Shown one piece after another: positions 1 through 8,129 of a DNA stretch of 19,903 bases (within the stretch, counting starts at the first letter, position 1; every line of letters starts with the position of its first letter). The notes beneath the pieces are model-generated. The model had not been told where the DNA came from. It did not search any database and saw nothing but the letters and a program-made list of their open reading frames with translations. This DNA comes from Stagonosporopsis chrysanthemi. Taxonomy: Eukaryota > Ascomycota > Dothideomycetes > Pleosporales > Didymellaceae. Location of the stretch: positions 1 through 19,903 of the forward strand of contig JAFISE010000331.1 of NCBI GenBank assembly GCA_022560025.1. The letters run 5' to 3'. A program made the translations under genes and the position numbers.

Positions 1-420
1 ACTCTCTAACACTAATTATATTTAAAAGTAATAAGCCTATACAAATAGAAATAAATACCTTAGATTTAGCACTAAGAGTATATATTATATAAGAAAAAAA
101 TAGATAATAGTACTTAATTACCTATTACTTACGCAAATTCTTAAGACTAGAAGAATAATACAATATATGTAACAAGGAACTACTAGCAATTATCTTATCT
201 CTAGAATATTAGCAAGTATATACAGAAAGCTGTTTAGAACTTATAATCTATATAGATTACAAGAACTTAGTATACTTTACTACTACTAAAGTCTTAAATA
301 GAAAATAAGTAAGATAGTTAGAGATGCTAGGATAGTACAGGTTTAAGATACTATACACTCTAGGCAAAGATAATAGCAGAGTAGATGCTCTTAGTTAAAG
401 ATATAACCTTATAGGCAACA
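1..420 (+). pseudogene. Gypsy-L pol: RNase H domain
   Basis: The frame starting at base 3 reads as the tether and RNase H part of a Ty3/gypsy reverse transcriptase, which degrades the RNA strand of the RNA-DNA hybrid. Recognisable blocks are YLRKFLRLEE (about codons 45-55), YNICNKELLAII (bases 159-194), DYKNLVYFTTTKVLNRK (about 255-305) and LGKDNSRVDALS (about 360-395). These match the family blocks for YYSRKF, YDIYDKELLAI, TDHKNL and GKDNxxADALSR. Stops occur at expected Trp and Gln positions. The catalytic core of reverse transcriptase would lie upstream of the window. The frame runs on into integrase without a shift. Confidence 0.88.
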
Positions 421-519
421 AAACAATTAATAAAGCTGCTATTTTAGAAATTAACAAAGACAGATCTCTAGAACTGTTATAGTAGCTTAACCTAATTATA
501 TAAGTTTAGAAAGAACAAT

Positions 520-1560
520 ATATATTAATATAAGTACTAAATAAATTATAGACAAAGATTATAGAAGACTACTACAATAATATACTTTATAGATACTTAG
601 AAATTATATACACTATAGAACTTAATAGACAACACTATAAGTTCCTAAATATAAAAGACAAGGTTACAAAGTATATTAAGAACTATATTGCTTGCTAACA
701 GAATAAACACAGCACAAATACAAAATATAGAAAAATATAGGTGATAGAGCTACTAACAATACTATAGACAAATATTATAATAGATTTTGCTACACAACTA
801 CTTATATCTAAGGACCTTATTATAGACTATAAATATAACTTAATATTTATAGTAGTAGATAGATTTATAAAAGCTACTAAGTTTGTACCTTTCTAACATA
901 GCTATACTACAGAGTAGCTTGTACAAGTGTTCTTAGACAGGATTATTTAACACTATAGTATTTTTAAATTAATTATTTGCAATAAAGACAAGCTTATTAC
1001 CTTAAACTTCTAGACAATGTTCTTTATAGAAGTAGGAACTAAGAAGAAACTTTTAACAGCCTATTATCTTTAGATAGATAGACAGATAAAGCAAGTAAAC
1101 TAGATAATAAAGACGTATCTCTAAATATACTACAACTAGCAATAGAATAAATAGGTTTTACTTTTACCTATAGCACAAATTGCATATAATAATAAGAAAT
1201 AAAAGGTAATAGGCTATATACTATTCTTTGCAAGCTATAGACGATATCTAAATCTCTTTATACAAAGTCTTAAAAGTAATATCTAAATAGAGTTATTAAT
1301 ATCCTTAGTATAGAGACTAAAAGAAGTATACTAGAAATTGCTTAATAATATTGCTAAAGCTTAGTTATAAGTAATTTCCTACACAAATTAGAAAAGAAAA
1401 ATAGCACCTTAACTAAAAAAAGAGGATAAAGTGTATCTCTTTATAAAAACTCTACACACACAAAGACTAATAAAAAACTAGACAAAGTTAAAGTTAGACT
1501 ATTTTTTGATTTAAAGTTGATTAGCCTAGTTAACTACTAACTAAACCTACTAAAGGATGT
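520..1560 (+). pseudogene. Gypsy-L pol: integrase
   Basis: Integrase inserts the cDNA copy into the genome. The N-terminal zinc-binding region is visible at about 575-705, ending in YIKNYIAC-stop-QNKHS with its last two Cys/His positions recognisable. The catalytic core begins near IIIDFATQL (about 775-800) and continues through FIVVDRFIKATKFVPF (about 846-893). The second catalytic Asp is Asn at the ICNKDK block (about 977-995), and the catalytic Glu position reads Lys in DRQIKQVN (about 1078-1101). Both are single transitions. Reading stays in the frame of RNase H until about 1490, where it shifts before the LVFYILLLELA block. The shift is at the same place in the inverted copy. The protein is inactive. 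Confidence 0.88.
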
Positions 1561-1770
1561 AAAGATCTACCTAGTGTTCTATATATTACTATTAGAACTA
1601 GCTAACCTAAGAATGCTAACTTAGAAAGACTTCTATTACTAAGCTAATAGTAATAACAAGTAGAAAGTTAAGAAAATTCTAAAACATTATAAAAAGAGTT
1701 GCAATAATAAGTACTTAGTTAAATAGTTAAGATACTTATGGTTAAAAAGCATATAGGAGCTAAGTACAAA
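1555..1770 (+). pseudogene. Gypsy-L pol: C-terminal chromodomain
   Basis: After the integrase block KIYLVFYILLLEL, the frame through base 1712 reads KVKKILKHYKKSCNNKYLVK-stop-LRYL. This matches the chromodomain signature xVExILDHRxxxxxxxYLVKWxGY, with the Trp codon lost to TAG. Chromodomains at the end of integrase tether chromoviruses to modified histone tails and steer insertion into heterochromatin, which fits the nested composition of this region. The copy at 18140-18349 is better preserved and continues into ENI-stop-EPITHLG, the ENTWEPxxxL end of the domain. Reading ends within a few codons after this block in both copies. Confidence 0.85.
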
Positions 1771-1844
1771 CCTTACAAACTACTGCTAGCTAGTATAGAA
1801 GTACTATAGTTAGCTACAGACTCCTTAATAAGACCTATAGCACC

Positions 1845-2096
1845 CTAGGTTATTAGAGAAGTATATATTCTAATAGATATAGCTAGACAGTTAACTTCTT
1901 TAGCTAAGTCTAACTTACCTAACTTAATTATCTTATTTGCTAAGCCTAGTATCTTGTGCTGCGTATAATCTTTAGCCTGTTTTAGAATTTTCTTATTTTA
2001 TAATAACTGCGTAATTATAGTTGCTAGTAATATTTTATTATCTTTAACCTTCTTTCTATACTCTTTATAAGTATAATCTAGCAACTCCTAAGACAT
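1845..2096 (-). pseudogene. Antisense ORF of gypsy-L (candidate, unidentified)
   Basis: I do not recognise this protein. On the strand opposite to gag-pol, between chromodomain and LTR, a frame starts at an ATG (2094-2096) and reads about 84 codons rich in Lys, Asp, Ala and Leu. Blocks include EYRKKVKDNKILLA, ILKQAKD, LANKI and AKEVNCLA. The copy in gypsy-R (17427-17747) aligns to it without a gap: EYxKKV, NKxLLA, ILxQAKD, LANK, GK and AKExNCLA are shared. In-frame TAGs fall where Trp or Gln would be expected. The sense strand of the same stretch is also readable but is Leu/Ser/Phe rich, as a shadow of a Lys-rich frame would be. Because the third positions of the two frames face each other, synonymous-change patterns do not decide between the strands. 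Confidence 0.45.
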
Positions 2097-2283
2097 GTTT
2101 ACACATAGCTTACCTGCCTTAGTGCACTTATAGACAGTATATTAGCTTGTTAGATTTCTAAGCTAAGTTAAAGGTTGCAAACGTAAGAAGATATCTTAAC
2201 TTACTAGATTAGTAGATAAGAGGAAGCTTTAGCTTTATATAAACCTAGTTACTTGTTACGTAGTTTAAGGACAAACTAGATAA

Positions 2284-2296
2284 AAGGGGGAGGTAG
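2284..2296 (+). other. Polypurine tract of gypsy-L
   Basis: A purine run with five consecutive G (2286-2290) followed by AGGTAG lies directly against the start of the 3' LTR. This is the expected primer site for plus-strand DNA synthesis. The inverted copy has the corresponding purine run, without the G block, next to its LTR at 17152 onwards (read on minus). Confidence 0.75.
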
Positions 2297-2795
2297 TATT
2301 ATAATCTTGCAAAGGATGCAGCGCAGTGTAATAAGTAACTAACTAGAATCCTAACAAGAGCTAGAGATTAGAGTATAGGACAAAGTAATTACAGGTTATG
2401 TAACTTGCTTGTTAACAAGCATATACAGACTATTACTTGTTAACAAGTATAATATAATCCTGCTTGTTAACAAGCAACTCTAACTATATCTTATTAAACT
2501 AACTTTAGTTGCTTATTAACAAGCATCTTATAGTTATAGTATATAGTACAGTAGAAATATAAACTCTTATAGTTTGTGTTTAACCTAAGTAACAATCTAA
2601 GTTATTAGATCTTAACTCTAACCTTTAAGCTAGATAGTCTACTCTGTACTACTTATTATTACTCTTGCTTTTAAGACAGACAGATAGTATCTGTACTCCT
2701 TACTACAAACCTCTTTTAGCCTCTTGTTACTATATTTATCCTTAAGAACTAATTAAATAGTGCTTACAAGCTTTGCTTAAAGTACGACCTTAACA
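2297..2795 (+). repeat. 3' LTR of gypsy-L (499 bp)
   Basis: The left boundary is set by the polypurine tract and by TATTATAA, aligned to TGTTACAA of the gypsy-R LTR. The right boundary is CCTTAACA, giving an original TGTTA...TAACA structure. The 3' half (about 2570-2795) aligns closely, inverted, with 16664-16905, and in two pieces with the solo LTR at 5496-8124. The 5' half (U3-like) is much less similar between copies and here contains the palindrome array described separately. Confidence 0.85.
2406..2525. repeat. Four copies of a 16-bp palindrome in the LTR
   Basis: The perfect palindrome TGCTTGTTAACAAGCA occurs at 2406-2421 and 2461-2476. The variant TACTTGTTAACAAGTA, also a perfect palindrome, is at 2434-2449. 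A copy with one mismatch is at 2510-2525 (TGCTTATTAACAAGCA). Start-to-start spacings are 28, 27 and 49 bp. Several near-identical dyads in the U3-like half of an LTR suggest binding sites for a dimeric protein, but function is inference only. Confidence 0.85.
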
Positions 2796-3420
2796 GGTGT
2801 CTAAGTACTCTACTAGCAACTAACTAAGAGGCAGCTACCTTAGGGCTAGTATTTAATACTCCTTAGAGCTTACAGGCCCTATATAAGGCTTACTAACAGT
2901 TACTATAGTTAGAGAACTTCTTACAGAGTACCTAGCTTGTTCTTAGCAAAGTAGGCAGGGCTATTACAGCTGCAAATACTTAGGCAGCTTAACTCTAAGC
3001 TAAAAACAAACAACTTAATTATAAACTAGATAGTAGTATAGTTACTTGCTTATAGAAGTAAGTTTAAGTTAACTAAAATAAGCACTTTAGTAACGTTAAG
3101 ACAATTAAGGCTGCTATTAATTAAGTAGCAGCTCTACAGGCTTAACAGACAAGCAAGTTACCTAAAAAAGAAGCTTAAAAAGCAGCAGCAGCAGCAGCAG
3201 CTCTTATTCTTAGCTCTATATATACTAAGTAGCAAATATAATTGTTGTTGTTAAGGAAAATTAAGGCTTAATACTGTGTAGGTACTTTAGGTAGAGTAGC
3301 TAATTACTATATCTAGCTAAACACTCTATAGCTAAGCTTATAATAATAGCTCTTGTTAATATAATACTATTATAAGCTTAGCTTGTTAGTTTAAGCTAAA
3401 TTAGATAGCTTGTCTATAAG
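2796..3420 (+). pseudogene. C-terminal part of a pogo-like transposase, cut by gypsy-L
   Basis: One frame is open apart from TAG/TAA conversions right from the LTR junction, so gypsy-L appears to have landed inside this gene and removed its 5' part from view. It reads FNTPQSLQALYKAY-like sequence (stops taken as Gln) near 2855-2900. A coiled-coil-like stretch with AITAANT, AKNKQLNYKLDSS and KTIKAAIN follows, then a poly-Ala run encoded by a GCA repeat and LLLLRKIKAQYC. Proline-threonine blocks followed by a coiled coil and a basic or zinc-binding tail are common at the end of fungal Fot1/pogo transposases. No DDE domain is present, so the assignment is tentative. The reading peters out after about 3400. 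Confidence 0.4.
3181..3201 (+). repeat. GCA trinucleotide repeat
   Basis: Six to seven GCA units, in the frame of the transposase remnant, would encode polyalanine. The run survived RIP although every unit contains CpA, which fits the observation that GpCpA is spared in this window. Confidence 0.9.
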
Positions 3421-3904
3421 GTGCTTGTTTGTTTAGCTTATTACTAAGAAGCTCTAAGCTTCTTACTTAACTACTTACGTGCACAGCTTAGGTATAAATA
3501 CGTAAGTACTAAATTTTTCCTTTGTGTATTATAACGTTTTGTCTAATTTATAGTAAAGATACTCTTTAATTAATTTAATTACTAGAGTAAAGTCTTATAA
3601 TCTTAATAGTAGTTATTAGCCTAGCATTCTAAGCATAGTAGATCTCTCTACGCACTTAGCGTCAAGCTTGTTAGACGCTACTCTAACGCTTTAATTAAAT
3701 TTTTTACACTATCTATTCTATACTACTAGGCTATCTACAAAATACGTTATAAATAAGCTTGTGCTCTGTAGCAGCGCTGCTCTAAGGGCTAATAGAGCTT
3801 GTTAGCTTAAGACTAGAAGCAACTAGCCTAGTTAGTACATCTAACTAACCTAGAATGCGCAGCTTAGAGACGTGTAGAAGCTTATTAACCTAGACAGTCT
3901 TATA
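3421..3904. other. Unassigned stretch before MITE A1
   Basis: No domain is recognised. Degenerate reading frames on + show many TAG/TAA and no motif I can name. It may hold the end of the pogo-like element and the 5' LTR or leader of the copia element. I could not find a matching direct repeat downstream of copia pol that would prove an LTR. A short dyad (AGCGTC...GACGCT, 3658-3679) is present. Confidence 0.4.
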
Positions 3905-4280
3905 TAGGCTAGCAAATAGGTCTCCTTATTAGGATCTTAAATTCGCAATACCTCTGTTAGTTCAAGGCTGATTCTAAAGACTGTTGGTTTAATCTATAGC
4001 TATAATTTAGATCTACATTTTATGTATAGAAAGTATATCTAATAGTCTAACAGAACAGAAGTTATTTGATAACCTAGGCTGCTAAGAGATAAGTCTCTAC
4101 ATTTAGCTCTAATCTACGATACCTAGCTAACTAAAAGGGCTAGCTTAAGTTTTTGTATATATAAAAGATAGATCTAAGTTAGGGCTACAATTTAAGCTAC
4201 TAATTGTCTAAATTAAGCGTAAGCTCATTAAGATATTGCAGATCCTAAGATCCCGATGTAGAGACCTATTTGCTAGTCTA
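3905..4280 (+). mobile_element. MITE A1, non-autonomous hAT-type element (376 bp)
   Basis: It begins TAGGCTAGCAAATAGGTCTC and ends with the inverse GAGACCTATTTGCTAGTCTA. It is flanked by a perfect 8-bp duplication GTCTTATA (3897-3904 and 4281-4288). An 8-bp duplication together with a TAG-start terminus is the hallmark of the hAT superfamily. It has no coding capacity. The second copy (17756-18131, opposite orientation) is exactly the same length and shows the unmutated termini TAG(A/G)CTGGCAAATGGGTCTC. Compared with that copy, A1 has lost many CCA/TCA/TGG/TGA triplets by transition. Confidence 0.9.
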
Positions 4281-4288
4281 GTCTTATA

Positions 4289-5330
4289 GCACCTAGTATC
4301 TAAAAAGGCGCTCTTTATCTACTAGAAGAGAGGTCTATAACAGCTTATTTTACTAACTTTAACAGCACAGATTAAGCTACTCTCTTAGTAAAGATAGGCT
4401 CTACCTAGACAATATGTAGCTAAGTAACTACTTAAGCCTAGTTAAGCCCTAAGTAATACGCTTAGGAGCTTGCTAAATATAAAATCAAAGCAAGTAAGTA
4501 GGCAGTAAAGGCAGAGCGCCTATAAAAGCTATAGAACTAGGTTAATATAATATTTAAGCTAGTAATTTTATTAGCTATAACAGTATAGCTTGTTAACAAA
4601 GGTAAAACCTTTCTATAAGCTCTTATTATAGAGTTAAAGAAGAAGTTTAAGCTAATAAGTAGTAGCTTGTTTATATAGCTGCGCGTAGAGTACTGCGCAC
4701 ACCTTAGAGTAGCTTGTTAAAGACAAGTAGCTCTTTAAGAATAGTTCTAAAAATAGAATCTACTTTACTTATAAGCTAAGTTATATAAGCTCTTAAAAGT
4801 AAGCAAAGAGCTTACTACTTAGGACTTTCTAGAAGTAATTACTTATAAGATTGTACTAGAATAAGGTTTTATAATGTACTAAAGAATTATTTACAATACT
4901 ATTCTAGAGGCTTCTACTCTTACACTTAACTAGGTAGCTAAGGTATTTAGTACGTTAATATATAAGTATACAATAAAGGTAGAAAAAACTAGCCTTAGTG
5001 TTTTTGCTACTATTAGAAGCTCCTTAGATAGTACTCTAGCGCTTAGAGCACTCTAAGGCAGACTAAGTAGCTTAGAAGAGCACTAAGGCTATTTATACCT
5101 ATATAAGTCTTAAGGCTATAAGTATGATTAGAAACCTACTAAGTGTAAGACTTCTAAGCAGCTGTAGTTACAAAGAGCAATTAGAAAATAATAGAAAAGC
5201 GCTGCTTAGATATTATCTAGAAGCTTAACTTAAACACGTTTAAAAATCTTAAGTAAGCTATTAAGTAATTTAGCTAGGGCGCTAAAGCTCTACTAGCTCT
5301 AGCACTATTGTTGCTAGCACTACAAAGGTA
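4289..5330 (+). pseudogene. Copia gag remnant
   Basis: A single frame (codons in phase with 4499) runs about 340 codons with no frameshift, interrupted only by TAG/TAA at probable Gln/Trp sites. It reads Lys/Gln/Leu-rich sequence: KYKIKASK near 4478-4500, then ALIIELKKKFKLI, then KLYKLLKVSKELTT around 4770-4810. A possible degenerate zinc knuckle (YLYKS-stop-GYKYD, TKC) lies near 5090-5155, where Tyr could derive from Cys or His by transition. Position directly upstream of the protease and the general make-up fit the nucleocapsid precursor of a copia element. No single motif is decisive. The reading shifts +1 relative to the downstream protease frame near 5200-5290. Confidence 0.5.
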
Positions 5331-5495
5331 GTAGAGTTCTCTACTAATATCTAAACTACTCTAATAGATTCTAAGATAATAAGTAAGCTTATAGACTTAT
5401 AGGTAAGTATATATATAGAAGTATATAATATTATAGATTTTAGTATATACTTTCTCTCTAATAGTACTATTCTAAATAATAGAGCTGCTATATAC
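5285..5495 (+). pseudogene. Copia protease region, left piece
   Basis: The frame in phase with 5328 opens with a Ser/Thr-rich linker (SSTSSSSTIVASTT), then IIDFSIYFLSNSTILNNRAAIY. The segment DFSIYF sits where copia aspartic proteases have DSGAxxH. Asp is retained, and the next residues could come from Ser, Gly and Ala by transitions. The piece ends at the solo LTR and resumes in the same frame at 8130. Confidence 0.5.
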
Positions 5496-5647
5496 TGTTA
5501 AGGTTGTACTTTAAGCAAAGCTTAAAAACACTACTTAATTAGTTCTTAAGAGATAAATATAGTTATAGGAGAATTGCAGAAGCTAGTAGTAAGGAGTATA
5601 GATACAATCTATCTATCTTAAAAGCTAAGAGGTAATAATAAGTAGTA

Positions 5648-5700
5648 CTGTGTTTGTGCACGTAATGTATAGATTTGCGTAATGCGCTAAACTACTAAAA
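5648..5700 (+). repeat. Left terminal inverted repeat of the pogo element
   Basis: Pairs with 7727-7779. About six mismatches, all C/T or A/G, are consistent with RIP acting after insertion. Confidence 0.9.
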
Positions 5701-5737
5701 CACCCCTATTCTTACACATCTATAATAACACAGCGCA

Positions 5738-7598
5738 ATAGATTTATAAGAAGCTCTCTTAGAGTGTAATACTTTAACATCTAAAGATAATATCTTATAG
5801 TCTAAAATAGTAGAAAAGTATAGTGTTGTATAGTTAACGTTAACGCGCATGTAGAGGGGTAAGACGCGCCTACACTAGGAGAAGATTATTCTACAATAGA
5901 AGCTTACTCTTTAACAAAAAGAAGAGCTTATAGTATATATAAAGGAGCTTACTGCTTGTTATATACTACTTACAAGGGAGATAATACAAAATTTTACATT
6001 ATCTGTAGCTAAAGAACGTGTAAGCAAGAGCTAGGTTACTTAGTTTATTAATAACTACTCTATCTATCTTATCTCTTAATACTTAATAGTTATAGATAGT
6101 AATTGTTACAACGCTGATTTTTATTAAAAGTATAAGCTCTACTTTAATCTACTACAACGTAAGATTACTAACTATAAGGCTAACAGCTACTATATATACA
6201 ATATAAATAAAAAGAGCTTTATAATTAAGATTACTACTAGAACTAAATATATATTTAGTAGGCAGATATTAGAGAAGGGGAAGGTTAAAGCATTACTTTA
6301 AGATCGTAATTATGCCTAGATTACGCTGCTAGCCTGTGTGTGTAGTAATAGAACAGCACTGCCGCTAGGCCTCTTCTACAAGTCTACTAACAGTGCCCTA
6401 CAATTAAGCTAGGTAAAGGAAGTACAGCTAAGAGTACACAATATACTTGTTTCTTCTTTACTTACTAGCTAGACAAATAATAATATAGGCCTTGCCTAGC
6501 TTTAACAGGTATTTAATTACTTTACTAAGACTAAGGCGTAGAGAAAGTAGTATCTCTTAATCCTTAACAGCTATAGATCCTATATAATAATAGACTTTAT
6601 TAACTACTATAATTAGAATAAAATACTCCTAGCTATCCTTCTTCTTTACTTAACTTACACGCTGCAGCTGTTAGACATAGTATTATTTAAGCCTCTCTTA
6701 ACTGCGTATTTAAAGGAACTTACAACATACCTCTATAATAGCTAGAGACTATTAGTAATTAAGAAGAGTAACTTCTTCTACCTATTCTAGAAGGCCTAGA
6801 TAAGCACGTTTACTTAAGACTTAATACTTAAGTCTTTTAAGGCAACAAGTATAGCGCCCCTCTAACCTAATATTATCCTTTACTACTTTGCTAAGCCTTC
6901 TCCTTAGGCTTCTAATGCTAGCAGAAGCTCTTCTTTAACTTATTCTAGCAAAGATTAGCTTAAAATTAAGACCTTACTGCGCAAGGTAGCTAAGGATAAG
7001 AGTAGTAAAGAGCTAAGGAAGATTAGCTGCTCTCTCTACTACATCTTAGTCTGAAACTAGCTACTCTACTATAAGATAGCAGGCCTAAAAGAGGTTCTTA
7101 AGACTTAGAAGAAGTATAAGAAGAAGAGCAAACCTCTTAACTTCTAGGAACCTAAGGAGTATTATAGTAAAGCAGTGTTTTACTCTTCTTGTAAGATTAA
7201 TAAAGCACGCTAGTATAAGCAAGTAAAATCATAGGAAGCTAAGGTAGAAGAGGGCTAGAAAAGTAGAGATAGCTAAACTTAGGCACGCTAATAAGCTATA
7301 CAAAGAGCAAGTAGCTTAGAAGAAATATAAGCAGCAAGCAAGAGAGAAGGAAGAGAAAGACTATGTTAAAGCTAAGAAGGTAAAAGAAGTAGCTAAACGC
7401 AAAGCTAAAAAAGAAGGTTAGAAGCAAGCTTATAATACCTAAGAAGCTATACTATTGTTCTAAAGAGGTAATAAGACAGCTTTAAAAGCTTCTATAGTAG
7501 AAAAGAAGCCTATATATTATATAGTAGGTACTTGTAGTTATTCTATACCTGCAACGCTTTTCTTACCTACTTACACCTATACTACCTATAGTAGCTAA
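5738..7598 (+). pseudogene. Fot1/pogo transposase (DDE), RIP-inactivated
   Basis: This is the cut-and-paste transposase of the surrounding element. The start is taken at ATA 5738, likely a mutated ATG. The N-terminus has the Psq-type helix-turn-helix pattern (SKIVEKYSVVQLTLTRM, with one stop read as Gln). A CENP-B-like second DNA-binding region follows (KEELIVYIKELTA, then VAKERVSKS). The DDE core includes IYNINKKSF, where the first Asp of the family block YNxDExGF reads Asn, then QITLLACVCSNRTALPLGL (first residue TAG, read as Gln), LILNSYRSY with the second Asp also Asn, and LLYLTYTLQLLDIVLFKPL, where the PYSTHxLQPLD block keeps Asp. A Lys/Glu/Ala-rich coiled coil (about 7215-7440) lies in another frame, so one indel or intron precedes it. 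Many Gln/Trp codons are TAG/TAA. Inactive. Confidence 0.9.
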
Positions 7599-7726
7599 AT
7601 AGTAACTCTATATAAGTAGAATATATAAGAGAATATTGTTATATAAGTCTATAGAGTATTCTAACAAAACATCTTATAATAATAACTATTATATGTAGCT
7701 CTATAGCCTTATTTTTAAGTAAGCTA

Positions 7727-7779
7727 TTTCAGTAGTTTAGCGTATTACGCAAATCTGCACATTACGCGCACAGACACAG
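7727..7779 (-). repeat. Right terminal inverted repeat of the pogo element
   Basis: Inverse of 5648-5700. It ends CAGACACAG and is followed by the second TA (7780-7781). Confidence 0.9.
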
Positions 7780-8129
7780 TATAAAGTAGACTGTCTAGCG
7801 TAAAGGTAAAGTTTAAGATCTAATAACAAAGATTGTTACTTAGATTAAATATACACTCTAATAGTTGTGTTCCTATATTGCTATATACTAAGGAGATATA
7901 CAGAGTATTTAGTAGTATTAGACTACTAATTGCAGTAATTACTAATTAGACTAATTACTTAATACAGTAACTACGTTGCGTAATTACTTAGGCCTCTACT
8001 AGGCTAAAAATTAGCAACTAATTATAATATTACTAATATATAATACCTTAACCTGTGTAAGTTAACTATACTGTATAATCTTGTAATTGTTTCTATATAT
8101 TTAGTGTTTCTAGAGATTGTGACACATAC

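Larger units (their letters stand above)
1..2795 (+). mobile_element. Gypsy-L: 3' part of a Ty3/gypsy chromovirus, heavily mutated
   Basis: This is the 3' portion of an LTR retrotransposon whose 5' half lies outside the window. In order it carries the RNase H domain of pol, integrase, a chromodomain, a stretch with an antisense reading frame, a polypurine tract and a 3' LTR. The same order is found in inverted orientation at the right edge of the window, where position x matches 19904-x without net gap over about the first 1.76 kb. Codon-level similarity to chromoviruses is clear, but TAG and TAA replace many Trp and Gln codons, as expected after C-to-T and G-to-A mutation. The base after the LTR begins the disrupted target, so a 5-bp target duplication, if present, would be GGTGT (2796-2800); its partner is outside the window. 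Confidence 0.93.
5648..7779 (+). mobile_element. Fot1/pogo-type DNA transposon (2132 bp), complete but mutated
   Basis: It lies inside the solo LTR. The termini are inverted repeats of about 53 bp (5648-5700 and 7727-7779), starting CTGTGTTTGTGCACGTAATG on the left and CTGTGTCTGTGCGCGTAATG on the right (as reverse complement). The differences are transitions. A TA duplication flanks it (5646-5647 and 7780-7781). The uninterrupted LTR copy at 16810-16820 shows the empty site with one TA. Length, TA target and the transposase inside place it in the Tc1/mariner superfamily, fungal Fot1/pogo branch. Confidence 0.93.
5496..8124 (-). repeat. Solo gypsy LTR, itself interrupted by a pogo element
   Basis: In + orientation it starts TGTTAAGG, matching the LTR 3' end of the other copies inverted, and finishes TTGTGACA. 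Without the 2132-bp pogo insertion and its extra TA the LTR is 495 bp, against 499 and 488 bp for the other two. The flanks are TATAC (5491-5495) and CATAC (8125-8129), a 5-bp duplication differing by one C-to-T change. No polypurine tract or internal sequence is attached on either side. This is therefore a solo LTR left by LTR-LTR recombination, inserted in the copia protease region. Confidence 0.88.

Noticed and set aside
2406..2525. CRISPR array
   Set aside because: The repeats are 16-bp palindromes with spacers of 11, 11 and 33 bp inside an LTR of a fungal element; there are no cas-like genes.
3658..3679. Hairpin terminator or small RNA
   Set aside because: The stem is only six pairs, with no poly-T or other context; likely chance.
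3905..4280. Tc1/mariner-type MITE with TA duplication
   Set aside because: A TA at the ends first suggested this, but both copies are flanked by different perfect 8-bp duplications, which fits hAT.
5503..5660. Separate short repeat family seen at 5503-5660, 7800-7880, 2570-2795 and 16664-16905
   Set aside because: These are pieces of the gypsy LTR; the first two are one solo LTR split by the pogo element.
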